Assembly (NCBI GenBank): GCA_028289505.1
Contig: JANQPK010000166.1
Location: 1 to 9,136, forward strand
Length of the DNA stretch: 9,136 nucleotides
Direction of reading: 5' to 3'
From: Cyclobacteriaceae bacterium
GTDB lineage: Bacteria > Bacteroidota > Bacteroidia > Cytophagales > Cyclobacteriaceae
The position numbers and the translations under genes were made by a program. How positions within the stretch are numbered: the first letter of the stretch is position 1; every line of letters starts with the position of its first letter. Below the pieces are notes generated by a model, which saw nothing but the letters and a program-made list of their open reading frames with translations, did no database searches and was not told the DNA's origin. Below are positions 1 to 6,241 of the stretch, one piece after another.

Positions 1-501
1 AATAGTATCTTCCAAATCAGTGATCCCATGCAGAAAGTTTTCTGCGCGGGCGGTGAGTTGGAACTGAATATCTAAGGTAGCCACTGCTTCTGCCACCGCC
101 TGTACGCGATCAACGGATTGATTGAAATCATATATGCTCTGGGAGTCGCGACTAAAATCTTCTATGGAACAACCTGCCACCCCTGTTCCAACCAATTTTA
201 TGACGTGTTTTACAATAGTCTCAGGATCATCGGCGAAGCCGTTTTCAAAGTCTGCATTAATGGGAACTGAGGTATTGGTGGCCAGCTGTTTACAGTGATT
301 CAACTTTTGCTCTAGTGTCACCTCTCCATCCATCCGTCCAAAGGTGTAGGCAAAACCTGAACTGGTGGTGGCCAGTGCCTTAAACCCCAGCCCCTGTAAC
401 AATTTGGCAGATCCTAGGTCCCATGGATTGGGGATGATGAAGGCACCTTCTTGTTGGTGTAACCTGGCAAATTGTTCACATTTTAACTTTTGAGTTTCCA
501 T
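1..501 (-). CDS. PEP mutase / isocitrate lyase-family enzyme, C-terminus cut by window edge
   Basis: Reading leftwards from the ATG at 501, 167 codons stay open to base 1, so the C-terminal third or so is missing (the family is usually about 250-280 residues). The order of motifs is that of the PEP phosphonomutase/isocitrate lyase superfamily, a TIM-barrel group that makes or breaks C-C or P-C bonds of oxaloacetate-like acids. Seen are an N-terminal IPNPWDLGSAKLL segment (residues 23-35), ATTSSGFA (44-51), a metal-site loop ADFENGF with D84 and E86, SIED with E114, and TARAEN with R152. In the family D84/E86/E114 are expected to hold Mg2+. The D-x-E form of the loop is common in the poorly characterised subfamily often labelled only 'isocitrate lyase/phosphoenolpyruvate mutase family'. 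The exact substrate cannot be named. It starts 15 bp after the TPR gene and is probably the third gene of the prfH unit; why it sits there is unknown. Confidence 0.88.
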   Translation of the reverse strand, partial: METQKLKCEQFARLHQQEGAFIIPNPWDLGSAKLLQGLGFKALATTSSGFAYTFGRMDGEVTLEQKLNHCKQLATNTSVPINADFENGFADDPETIVKHVIKLVGTGVAGCSIEDFSRDSQSIYDFNQSVDRVQAVAEAVATLDIQFQLTARAENFLHGITDLEDTI

Positions 502-516
502 GTTATTTCATTTATA

Positions 517-1032
517 TCATCCTAAATACTGATACTTGAATTGCTGGGCCTGTACCGTCTTCTTTTTAACCCGGGTGATCTCCCTTTCAAGAAACGATAT
601 GTAATTTGAGTCATAGCTTTCCTCAATTGCCAAGTTAAGTAGTTCTTCAGACCTGCAATAGTCTTTTTGCAATTCATAAATCAGCGCTTGAAGCCGCAGG
701 AAATCAGGCACCATCACACCTTGAAGTCCTAATGCATATTTAGTGAGTTTCAGGGCCTGCTGATACTTTTTTGTACGAATCAATAGCCAACATAAACTCT
801 CACAGGTATTAATATTTTTCGGGTCAAAAGCCATCGATAGCTCCAGGTATTCTTTGGCAAGATCAAATTTCTGAAACTGCTCCATGTATAGTTTACCCAA
901 CAAATAATTGGCTCCAGCATGTTCCTGATCATAACTCAAGGCATAGTTGAGATTTTCAACTACTTCCTCCAGATTGTAATCATAGCCTTCTAAGGCCTTT
1001 ATATAATACTGATCGGCTAGTGATAATGACAT
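517..1032 (-). CDS. small TPR-repeat protein downstream of prfH
   Basis: A 171-residue protein with ATG start and TGA stop, beginning 11 bp after the prfH stop, so almost certainly co-transcribed and perhaps translationally coupled with it. It has no signal peptide or membrane segment and should be cytoplasmic. About three tetratricopeptide-type helical pairs are visible at roughly 39-72 (ANYLLGKLY ... AKEYLELSMAFDP), 73-106 (CESLCWLLIR ... ALKLTKYALGL) and 107-140 (FLRLQALIYEL ... SEELLNLAIEES), followed by a short basic tail (RVKKK). TPRs bind peptides or partner proteins and have no catalytic activity of their own, so this could be an adaptor for the release factor or the downstream enzyme. 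That role is inferred from position only. The TPR fold call is good; the function is unknown. Confidence 0.82.
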   Translation of the reverse strand: MSLSLADQYYIKALEGYDYNLEEVVENLNYALSYDQEHAGANYLLGKLYMEQFQKFDLAKEYLELSMAFDPKNINTCESLCWLLIRTKKYQQALKLTKYALGLQGVMVPDFLRLQALIYELQKDYCRSEELLNLAIEESYDSNYISFLEREITRVKKKTVQAQQFKYQYLG

Positions 1033-1043
1033 GATTTTCGGGT

Positions 1044-1742
1044 TTATTCATCCATTTGATGGAGTATTTTTTGTTTCATACTCTTTCTTCCGGATCTATA
1101 TTTTTTGCTTTTTTGACGTGGTTTAAAATCACTTCCTTTGAAGATTTTGATTGGGTTTCCCCTCTTTAACTGATGGTGATTTTTCCATTCCTGTTTTATT
1201 CTATCCTTAATCCTGAGCAGCTGCTTTTCTTGCAAATGCCCCAGTAATCTTCGTTTTGCTTCATTTTTGTTCTGCAGCTGTGAACGCCTCCGAGATACCA
1301 ATACACTTTCCCCTGTTGGCACATGTGTAGCACGTACCGCCGTACTGACTTTATTTACATGTTGACCCCCGGGACCTGAAGACCTGGTGAACTCATACCT
1401 TATTTCGGAGTCCTTCATCTTATGGTTACATTCAGTAGCATCGAGTTGATTAATACCAATAAACCAATTCCTTCTTTTATGGAATTTCCTGTAACTACTT
1501 TGCCCAATCCATTGAATGGTCCCTACCCAATTCTTTATAAATGAATCTACATCAGTGCCTTGCAGCCCAATTGAAACTGTTTTAAGCGTACCATTTTCAT
1601 CTCCCGGTTCTCTATGTATGATCTCATAGCTCAACCCGGATGCATTAGCTTCCTTTAAAAATTTCTTTAAAACTTTTGCTACTACCCAACAGCATTCGGC
1701 AGGGCCTCTACCTGAGCTTATTTGTATGATTTTCTTTTTCAC
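1044..1742 (-). CDS. prfH: PrfH, ribosome-rescue peptide chain release factor homologue
   Basis: A 232-residue class I release-factor-like protein. The peptidyl-tRNA hydrolysis motif GGQ lies at 125-127 within SSGPGGQHVNKVSTAVRATH, which enters the peptidyl transferase centre. The N-terminal part has the features specific to PrfH rather than RF1/RF2: ISSGRGPAECC (8-18), REPGDENGTL (44-53), GTIQWI (74-79) and KRRNWFIGI (89-97). There is no full RF1/RF2 codon-reading domain. Known biology: PrfH releases peptides from ribosomes whose decoding centre is cleaved, so that the partner ligase RtcB2 can repair the 16S rRNA. No rtcB is adjacent here. The protein is longer than E. coli PrfH, with an extra Lys/Arg-rich tail (about 205-225). 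The start is GTG at 1742; the same frame has a TAG at 1749-1751, so no longer form exists without readthrough. It heads a three-gene unit and follows a structured leader. Confidence 0.95.
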   Translation of the reverse strand: MKKKIIQISSGRGPAECCWVVAKVLKKFLKEANASGLSYEIIHREPGDENGTLKTVSIGLQGTDVDSFIKNWVGTIQWIGQSSYRKFHKRRNWFIGINQLDATECNHKMKDSEIRYEFTRSSGPGGQHVNKVSTAVRATHVPTGESVLVSRRRSQLQNKNEAKRRLLGHLQEKQLLRIKDRIKQEWKNHHQLKRGNPIKIFKGSDFKPRQKSKKYRSGRKSMKQKILHQMDE

Positions 1743-1748
1743 CTGAGT

Positions 1749-1763
1749 CTAATTTTTATCCAT
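1749..1763 (-). other. five-codon ORF (MDKN-UAG) in frame with and just upstream of prfH
   Basis: ATG GAT AAA AAT TAG on the minus strand is in exactly the same frame as prfH; only ACT CAG separates the TAG from the GTG start. Ribosomes that begin at the ATG and stop at the UAG would finish two codons from the prfH start, which could allow re-initiation there. UAG readthrough would give PrfH with seven extra N-terminal residues. Alternatively the frame match (one chance in three) and the ATG are accidental. Confidence 0.3.
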
Positions 1764-1879
1764 TGCAATGAATTAATAAATGTATAAGTGTTTGAATACC
1801 ATATTATTATGGAGGTTCAAGCAAACTAATATTAAATGTGTAATTAAAGATTGGTTTAGAGTTGCCTAGAATGAGGCAC

Positions 1880-1905
1880 AAAAAAACCCGATCTAATGGA
1901 CCGGG
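1880..1905 (-). terminator. intrinsic terminator, minus-strand transcripts (leader / end of permease)
   Basis: In the minus-strand RNA, CCCGGUC (1905-1899) pairs with GAUCGGG (1893-1887) as seven pairs including one G-U, closed by the 5-nt loop CAUUA. Seven U residues follow directly (1886-1880). This is a textbook Rho-independent terminator for transcription running leftwards. It lies 141 bp beyond the permease stop and 138 bp before prfH, so it would stop permease transcripts and any leader transcript alike. There is no T-run on the plus strand. Confidence 0.85.
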
Positions 1906-1947
1906 CAGAAATTATCAATTTCAAGTAGTAGCTACTTGAACCCGGTC
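1899..1947 (-). promoter_or_regulatory. candidate antiterminator that competes with the terminator
   Basis: GACCGGG (1947-1941) is a perfect 7-bp complement of CCCGGUC (1905-1899), the same strand that forms the left arm of the terminator, so the two structures exclude each other. Inside it a second perfect hairpin forms: UUCAAGUAG (1940-1932), loop CUA, CUACUUGAA (1928-1920), which stacks directly on the antiterminator stem. All seven antiterminator pairs are Watson-Crick, one better than the terminator. The 5' arm lies inside the leader ORF (codons 11-13) and the inner hairpin covers its last codons and stop, so a translating ribosome would open both. The structure is read directly; regulation is inferred. 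Confidence 0.6.
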
Positions 1948-1979
1948 TTTGTTTCGATATGATATTTCTGCACTAACAT
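1932..1979 (-). CDS. putative 15-residue leader peptide MLVQKYHIETKTGFK upstream of prfH
   Basis: An ATG (1979-1977) begins a 15-codon ORF that ends at UAG (1934-1932), about 30 nt downstream of the likely transcription start. There is no clear Shine-Dalgarno sequence, which is normal for Bacteroidota. There is no run of a single amino-acid codon as in classical amino-acid attenuators. Its last codons ACC GGG TTC AAG UAG form the 5' strands of the antiterminator and its inner hairpin, so a ribosome paused at the stop codon would cover them and should favour the terminator. That placement, more than the peptide, is the reason to list it. Nothing independent shows that it is translated. Confidence 0.4.
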   Translation of the reverse strand: MLVQKYHIETKTGFK

Positions 1980-2013
1980 AGTGAATTTTCCCGCTTGGAA
2001 TTTTTAATGTGCA

Positions 2014-2021
2014 CAAATATA
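2014..2021 (-). promoter_or_regulatory. Bacteroidota-type -7 promoter element for the prfH leader
   Basis: TATATTTG on the minus strand matches the Bacteroidota -7 consensus TAnnTTTG exactly. It lies 25 bp beyond the permease stop and would put the RNA start near 2005-2010, just ahead of the leader ORF. No matching TTTG -33 box is seen at the usual 19-21 bp spacing (GGGG-like sequence occurs there), so this is half a promoter by consensus. Confidence 0.45.
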
Positions 2022-2046
2022 AGGGAATTTTTTCAATTCTCCCCCT

Positions 2047-4428
2047 CTACTCATCTCTCAAGCAGTCAATCGGATTTACCCCCGCAGCTTTTACCGTTTG
2101 CAGGCCCATGGTAAACCAGGCAATTCCAAGCGCCAGTGCCCCTGTGGCCAGGAAAGCCCACCATTGCAAATCGATGCGGTAGGCAAAGCTCTGTAACCAA
2201 TTTTGACTGATCACATAACCAATGGGCAGGGCGATTGCAATGGCTAACAGCACCATCTTGGTAAAATCGGCAGATAATAAAGTGATGATGTTTAGATTGG
2301 TGGATCCTAATATTTTGCGAATTCCTATTTCTTTCATCCTTCTTTCGGTACTAAAGGTGGCCAGACCGAACAGGCCTAGGCATGAAATTAAAATGGCCAG
2401 TCCGGCAAAGTATTTAGACAATACCGCCACCCTTTGCTCGGCCAGGTATTGGGTCTTATAGGATTGGTCCAGGAACTTAATGTCCAGTGCAAATCCGGGA
2501 TTCATCTTACTGTGCAATGCTTCCAATCGACTTAGGGTTTCTCGTTCCTGGCCTGCTGCTATCTTGGCCATAATGATAGGTGTTCTATGAGGCCGGAGCA
2601 TCATGAACAGGGGATTAATTTCCTCATGAAAAGACTGGTAATGATAATCCTTTACCACCCCAATGATTTCCATTCTCATACCCCAAATATTCACCATTTC
2701 ACCTATTGGGTCTGCTAATCCCATGGCTTCTATGGCGGTTTCATTGAAGATGACACTGGCGGTATCTCTTGGAAAGTCCTTGGAAAAACTGCGTCCTGAA
2801 ACCATCTCCAGGCCCAGAGTCTCAATCAACCCGTGGTTGACGTCCACCTGCTCAAAGTTAACGTCCTCATCGGGGTTCTTTCCCTGCCAGCCTACCCCAA
2901 AGGTAGTGGCGTTGCTAAGTATAGGTGGAGCCGCTATACTAGAGGCCTGGATGATGCCGGCGATTCCCTCCATTTCGTTAAGGAAAGTTTCCTGGTTGTT
3001 GGCTATTTCACCTGATTTTTCAAAATAAACGATGTTCTCTTTGTCATACCCCAAATGCTGGGTCTGTACAAATTGGATTTGCTGGTAGACTACCATTACC
3101 GAGACTATCAAAATTACGGACAGGGTAAATTGAAAAACTACCAATCCCTTCCTGGCCCATAATTCACCAAAAGATTTTTGGAGTTTTCCTTTCAATACCG
3201 CTGCTGGTTTAAATGCTGATAAGTAAAAGGCCGGATAACTTCCCGCCAATAATCCTGTTACCACCGCTACTACTGCCAAAAACAAAACGATCTTTATATC
3301 AGGGTTTAAGGAAAGATGTTTACCGGTAATCTCATTGAACTGTGGCGTCAGCAAGACTACCAATACTATGGCTATCATTAATGAAATGAAGGTCATTAGT
3401 ATGGATTCTCCCAGGTAGTGGTATACCAAGTGAGATTTTCCCGCCCCAATGGATTTTTTCACCCCCACTTCTTTCATACGACTGGAGGCCTTGGCAGTAG
3501 AAAGATTCATAAAATTGATACAGGCAATAACCAACACCAGTAAAGCGATCAAGGAGAACAATTTGACGTAGGTAATACGTCCCCCAACCGCTTCTCCATT
3601 TTCATATTGCCCATAGAGGTATGCCTCAGCATAGGGCTTCAATAATAGCATGACATCTGAATCTGGCAGTTTACTTTTTACAAATCCTTCAATCTTTTTG
3701 CCGAAATCGGCTTCGTTGGTGCCTTCATTAAGCACCACATAGGTACTGGGGGCATGGTTGTCCCAATTCAGGTCTCTACCCATCTGCGCCGATAGGTCCT
3801 TGAAGACCTCATAGGATAATACAAATTCAAATTGCTGGGTAGAATTGCTAGGCACATCTTTAAACACCCCGGTGATGGTATGTTGCTGCTGCCAATTTTG
3901 TAGTTGCCACTCAACCGTTTTGCCAACGAGGTTATCAGTAGTTTTGAACAATTTATTAGCCAAAGACTCCGATATTACCATTGAGTTTTTGTCCATAAGC
4001 ACTTGATCTTTATTGCCTTGAAGTAGATCAAAGGAAAACATATTAAAGAAATCGGCCCCCACAAATTGACCAGAAGCCTGCAGCTTCTCATCATCCAAAG
4101 AAAGGGTGAACTTCCCAAACCATTCTTCGGTATTCATGACGGGAGCAGCATAGGCCACTTCGGGCAGTTCTTCCGCCATGGTCTCCGCTAACAGATCCGG
4201 AGTATAGGTCCAGGTCATGATACCATCGGACAAATGGTGATTGGCCATTACCTGGAATAGGTGTCGATCATTCTGGTGGAACTTGTCAATGCCCCATTCA
4301 TCGCTGACCCAAAGGTAGATGAACATCACACAGGCCAGTCCGCTGGAAAGTCCTAAAAGGTTAATAAAAAAGACGCTTTTGAAACGCTTGAAGTTTCGAT
4401 AGATGAGTAGTAGACTGTGACGTATCAT
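2047..4428 (-). CDS. MacB/FtsX-type ABC transporter permease, two FtsX domains
   Basis: A complete 793-residue inner-membrane permease of the MacB-like (type VII) ABC group, which works as a mechanotransmitter moving lipids, peptides or lipoproteins rather than as a channel. Eight helices are visible at about 20-41, 288-309, 342-361, 379-404, 427-448, 672-693, 724-741 and 756-777. The order is TM1, periplasmic MacB core, FtsX domain (about 290-410), TM5, second core, FtsX domain (about 675-785), i.e. two MacB-like units fused. The two cytoplasmic coupling segments RMKEVGVKKSIGA (317-329) and RRMKEIGIRKILGS (696-709) are near copies, showing internal duplication. The protein ends in NPIDCLRDE, typical of the family. 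I chose ATG at 4428 (MIRHSLLLIYRNFKR), the usual family N-terminus, over a TTG at 4464 that would add 12 unlikely residues. No ATPase gene is adjacent, so the partner is encoded elsewhere. Substrate unknown. Confidence 0.93.
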   Translation of the reverse strand: MIRHSLLLIYRNFKRFKSVFFINLLGLSSGLACVMFIYLWVSDEWGIDKFHQNDRHLFQVMANHHLSDGIMTWTYTPDLLAETMAEELPEVAYAAPVMNTEEWFGKFTLSLDDEKLQASGQFVGADFFNMFSFDLLQGNKDQVLMDKNSMVISESLANKLFKTTDNLVGKTVEWQLQNWQQQHTITGVFKDVPSNSTQQFEFVLSYEVFKDLSAQMGRDLNWDNHAPSTYVVLNEGTNEADFGKKIEGFVKSKLPDSDVMLLLKPYAEAYLYGQYENGEAVGGRITYVKLFSLIALLVLVIACINFMNLSTAKASSRMKEVGVKKSIGAGKSHLVYHYLGESILMTFISLMIAIVLVVLLTPQFNEITGKHLSLNPDIKIVLFLAVVAVVTGLLAGSYPAFYLSAFKPAAVLKGKLQKSFGELWARKGLVVFQFTLSVILIVSVMVVYQQIQFVQTQHLGYDKENIVYFEKSGEIANNQETFLNEMEGIAGIIQASSIAAPPILSNATTFGVGWQGKNPDEDVNFEQVDVNHGLIETLGLEMVSGRSFSKDFPRDTASVIFNETAIEAMGLADPIGEMVNIWGMRMEIIGVVKDYHYQSFHEEINPLFMMLRPHRTPIIMAKIAAGQERETLSRLEALHSKMNPGFALDIKFLDQSYKTQYLAEQRVAVLSKYFAGLAILISCLGLFGLATFSTERRMKEIGIRKILGSTNLNIITLLSADFTKMVLLAIAIALPIGYVISQNWLQSFAYRIDLQWWAFLATGALALGIAWFTMGLQTVKAAGVNPIDCLRDE

Positions 4429-4445
4429 AGAGCAGATGAATGAGA

Positions 4446-4464
4446 TTGACTCAGTTCGGGTCAA
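4446..4464. repeat. inverted repeat TTGAC-N9-GTCAA upstream of the permease
   Basis: Two 5-bp arms in perfect inversion, spaced 9 bp, end 17 bp before the permease ATG. It could be a regulator site or a 5'-UTR hairpin. The 132-bp gap 4429-4560 also has a small GGCT-AATA-AGCC hairpin (4487-4498) and an imperfect longer hairpin at about 4513-4555 (CTTGT/ACAAG with ACGC/GCGT inside) after the sulfatase stop, which lacks a U-run. No clear TAnnTTTG box was found on the minus strand. Confidence 0.25.
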
Positions 4465-4560
4465 TTAATATGCCAGCCACCATATGGGCTAATAAGCCGG
4501 ATTTACAACCATAGCTTGTACGCTGGCGGACTGTTTTGTGCGTGTACGAACAAGGCCACC

Positions 4561-6183
4561 TTACCAACCTGAATCCGGATCTTGATTAGGATCGACATAA
4601 GGCGCTTGATCAAAAGTGCTCCCATCCCCTATCACCCGGGGATCTTCGGTGGATTTTAAAACACCCATCAATTTGGAGGAAAGTTCTTGTCTCACCCGTG
4701 CATAATTTGGATCAGTCGCCACATTATGAAGGTAATCAGGGTCATTGGTCAGGTCATAAAGCTCTTCCTCAGGGCGTTTTTCAAAACCCAGTCGCCAATG
4801 CATCTCATATTCCTGATCATTTCGGTGCTCAACCATCCATGCCTTAGTGGGACTGGCATCTAAGTCACCATAGGCAATGAAAGTATTCTGTTCCAATTCA
4901 GCAAATGTGGGTTCTGTTTGCGCATCAGACAATAATTTATGACTGCCCATGGGTTCCCGGTCTGGTTTGAAATTGCGGATGTATAAATAATCTCTGGTCT
5001 GAATGGCCCGTTGGGGATAAGGTAGAAATCCTTCCCGGGCTTTCAATACGTGACGCTCCCTACCGGTGACCACATAGTTGCGCATTTCATCAATCTGACC
5101 ATTTTTATTGCTTTGCAATATGGGTAGAATGCTATTACCGGTCATACGTTGCGGCACCGGTACCCCTGCCGCTTCTAGAAACGTGGGCGCCAGATCCATC
5201 AGGTTTACAAAATCATCTACTACCCGCTTGCCCACCGTACCATCTGGCCACTGGACCAACAGCGGCACCGCAGTACCCAGGGGATAAAGATTACACTTCC
5301 CTCTGGGAAAACCCGGAATACCATGATCGCCACTAACCACAATAATGGTATTCTCTCGTTCACCTAAAGCCTCCAATTCTTTTAAAAACAATTGGAACAT
5401 CCGGTCTAGGGCCAATACCTCTCCCAGGTAATCGCTCATGTCCTGCCGCACCTCCCCTACGTCCGGTAGAAATTCAGGCATCTTTCCTTGCAAATCATCC
5501 GGATTTAATCCCCACAGCACTTCCCCTGAACCCTTGGTCCATTTGCGGTGGGTGTTGGTAGGACCAAACCAAAAGCAAAAGGGCTCCCCTGCTTCTCTTT
5601 TTGACATGAAGGAGCGGAAATTGTTCAGGCTTTCATCATACAGTTCCTGCTTGGCGGCCTCGATTGACTTGCCCTCCGATACCATTTTGGTGACATTTTG
5701 GGAAAATTGGTTGAAGCGTCTGCCAGCGGAATCATAGGCGTTTCTATCACCGCCATAAGGGGCATCCCTAGGAGTCCCGGGTGACCATACCTTGTAGGAA
5801 AAACCGATATGATAACCCGCTTGTTCCAATAATAACGGATAGGTGGGTATGGAATCATGCCATTCCGCACCTTGCAGGATGGCGCCCATGCCGGTACGAT
5901 AGAAGTATTGGCCTGACAGCAAGGAACTGCGACAGGGGGTGCAGGATGGCGAAGTAACATGGGCATTATTGAACTGTACCCCTTCCCTGGCGAATTGATC
6001 AAAAGCCGGGGTTTGAATCACCTGGTTGGGGGCAAAGGAATGGTAAGTACTGGCATATCGTCCCCAGTCATCAGCAAAGAAGAAAAAGATATTGGGTGGC
6101 TTGGGAGGCGGCGCTTCATTGGTACAGGAAATTACCAGGGAGAGTAAGAGCACCAAAAGATTGATGAGGTTTGATTTCTTCAT
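4561..6183 (-). CDS. lipoprotein sulfatase, heparan N-sulfatase (SGSH)-like
   Basis: A 540-residue exported sulfatase that would hydrolyse sulfate esters or sulfamates from a glycan. The N-terminus KKSNLINLLVLLLSLVISC is a type II signal with lipobox VIS-C20, so it is probably anchored in the outer membrane or periplasm. Active-site residues seen: D38/D39 (FFADDWG), C81 in CTPCR, the Cys converted to formylglycine, R85, K131 (FSYKV), H212 (PTNTH), D286/H287 (SGDHG) and K296. The region SGDHGIPGFPRGKCNLYPLGTAVPLLV resembles the DNGIP...TNLYWPGTAEPLLV block of human SGSH, so an N-sulfoglucosamine sulfohydrolase-like subfamily is likely; the substrate remains inferred. Activity needs a formylglycine-generating or anSME enzyme from elsewhere. 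I chose ATG at 6183; a TTG at 6189 would add two residues. No SusC/SusD or lyase genes are adjacent, so this is not an obvious polysaccharide-utilisation locus. Confidence 0.93.
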   Translation of the reverse strand: MKKSNLINLLVLLLSLVISCTNEAPPPKPPNIFFFFADDWGRYASTYHSFAPNQVIQTPAFDQFAREGVQFNNAHVTSPSCTPCRSSLLSGQYFYRTGMGAILQGAEWHDSIPTYPLLLEQAGYHIGFSYKVWSPGTPRDAPYGGDRNAYDSAGRRFNQFSQNVTKMVSEGKSIEAAKQELYDESLNNFRSFMSKREAGEPFCFWFGPTNTHRKWTKGSGEVLWGLNPDDLQGKMPEFLPDVGEVRQDMSDYLGEVLALDRMFQLFLKELEALGERENTIIVVSGDHGIPGFPRGKCNLYPLGTAVPLLVQWPDGTVGKRVVDDFVNLMDLAPTFLEAAGVPVPQRMTGNSILPILQSNKNGQIDEMRNYVVTGRERHVLKAREGFLPYPQRAIQTRDYLYIRNFKPDREPMGSHKLLSDAQTEPTFAELEQNTFIAYGDLDASPTKAWMVEHRNDQEYEMHWRLGFEKRPEEELYDLTNDPDYLHNVATDPNYARVRQELSSKLMGVLKSTEDPRVIGDGSTFDQAPYVDPNQDPDSGW

Positions 6184-6209
6184 TTCCAAGACTTAACAGT
6201 TATATATCA

Positions 6210-6241
6210 TTTGTATAACAATATGTTATACTTTATATTCG
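6210..6241 (+). promoter_or_regulatory. promoter of the toxin-antitoxin operon
   Basis: TTTG at 6210-6213 (-33) and TATATTCG at 6234-6241 (-7, seven of eight to TAnnTTTG) are spaced 20 bp apart, as expected for Bacteroidota sigma-70. RNA should begin near 6248, giving a leader of about 20 nt before the antitoxin ATG. A palindrome fills the spacer, fitting autorepression. A TATAAT at 6243-6248 has no suitable upstream box. Confidence 0.6.
6213..6231. promoter_or_regulatory. palindromic operator of the TA module
   Basis: GTATAAC-AATAT-GTTATAC is a perfect 7-bp inverted repeat with a 5-bp centre, lying between the -33 and -7 boxes. Additional single half-sites GTTATA occur at 6199-6204 and 6241-6246. 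Ribbon-helix-helix antitoxins bind such repeated half-sites cooperatively and repress their own operon, so this is the likely antitoxin site. It is in the 85-bp gap shared with the divergent sulfatase gene (start 6183), so it could affect both. Confidence 0.65.

Larger units (their letters stand above)
1743..2013 (-). promoter_or_regulatory. structured leader region of the prfH unit
   Basis: This gap between the permease stop (2047) and prfH holds no sizeable gene. On the minus strand it contains, in order, a promoter-like box at 2021-2014, a 15-codon leader ORF (1979-1932), an antiterminator/terminator pair (1947-1887, then T7), an imperfect hairpin with arms 1816-1820 / 1792-1796 and 1808-1812 / 1799-1803, and a five-codon ORF (1763-1749) just before the prfH GTG. 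The RNA between the terminator and the GTG is about 138 nt and AT-rich. I infer that the segment is a transcription attenuator for prfH. A simpler alternative is that the hairpin just ends permease transcripts and prfH has its own promoter inside 1743-1880, but I see no good TTTG/TAnnTTTG pair there. Confidence 0.5.

Noticed and set aside
1920..1947. GGGTTCAAGT on the minus strand resembles a tRNA T-arm
   Set aside because: The sequence does not close a 5-bp T-stem around the loop, and there is no acceptor stem, anticodon arm or D-arm nearby; the segment folds better as the antiterminator and inner hairpin.
2222..3028. Plus-strand open frames within the permease gene, and similar ones in the sulfatase, protease and right-hand permease genes
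   Set aside because: They are antisense to long, family-supported genes and encode no recognisable protein.
4429..4464. Longer N-terminus of the permease starting at 4464
   Set aside because: That start is TTG and adds 12 residues unlike the family; the ATG at 4428 gives the usual MIR...RNFKR beginning.
6184..6189. Sulfatase start two codons earlier at 6189
   Set aside because: It is a TTG; the ATG at 6183 gives a normal lysine-initiated signal peptide.
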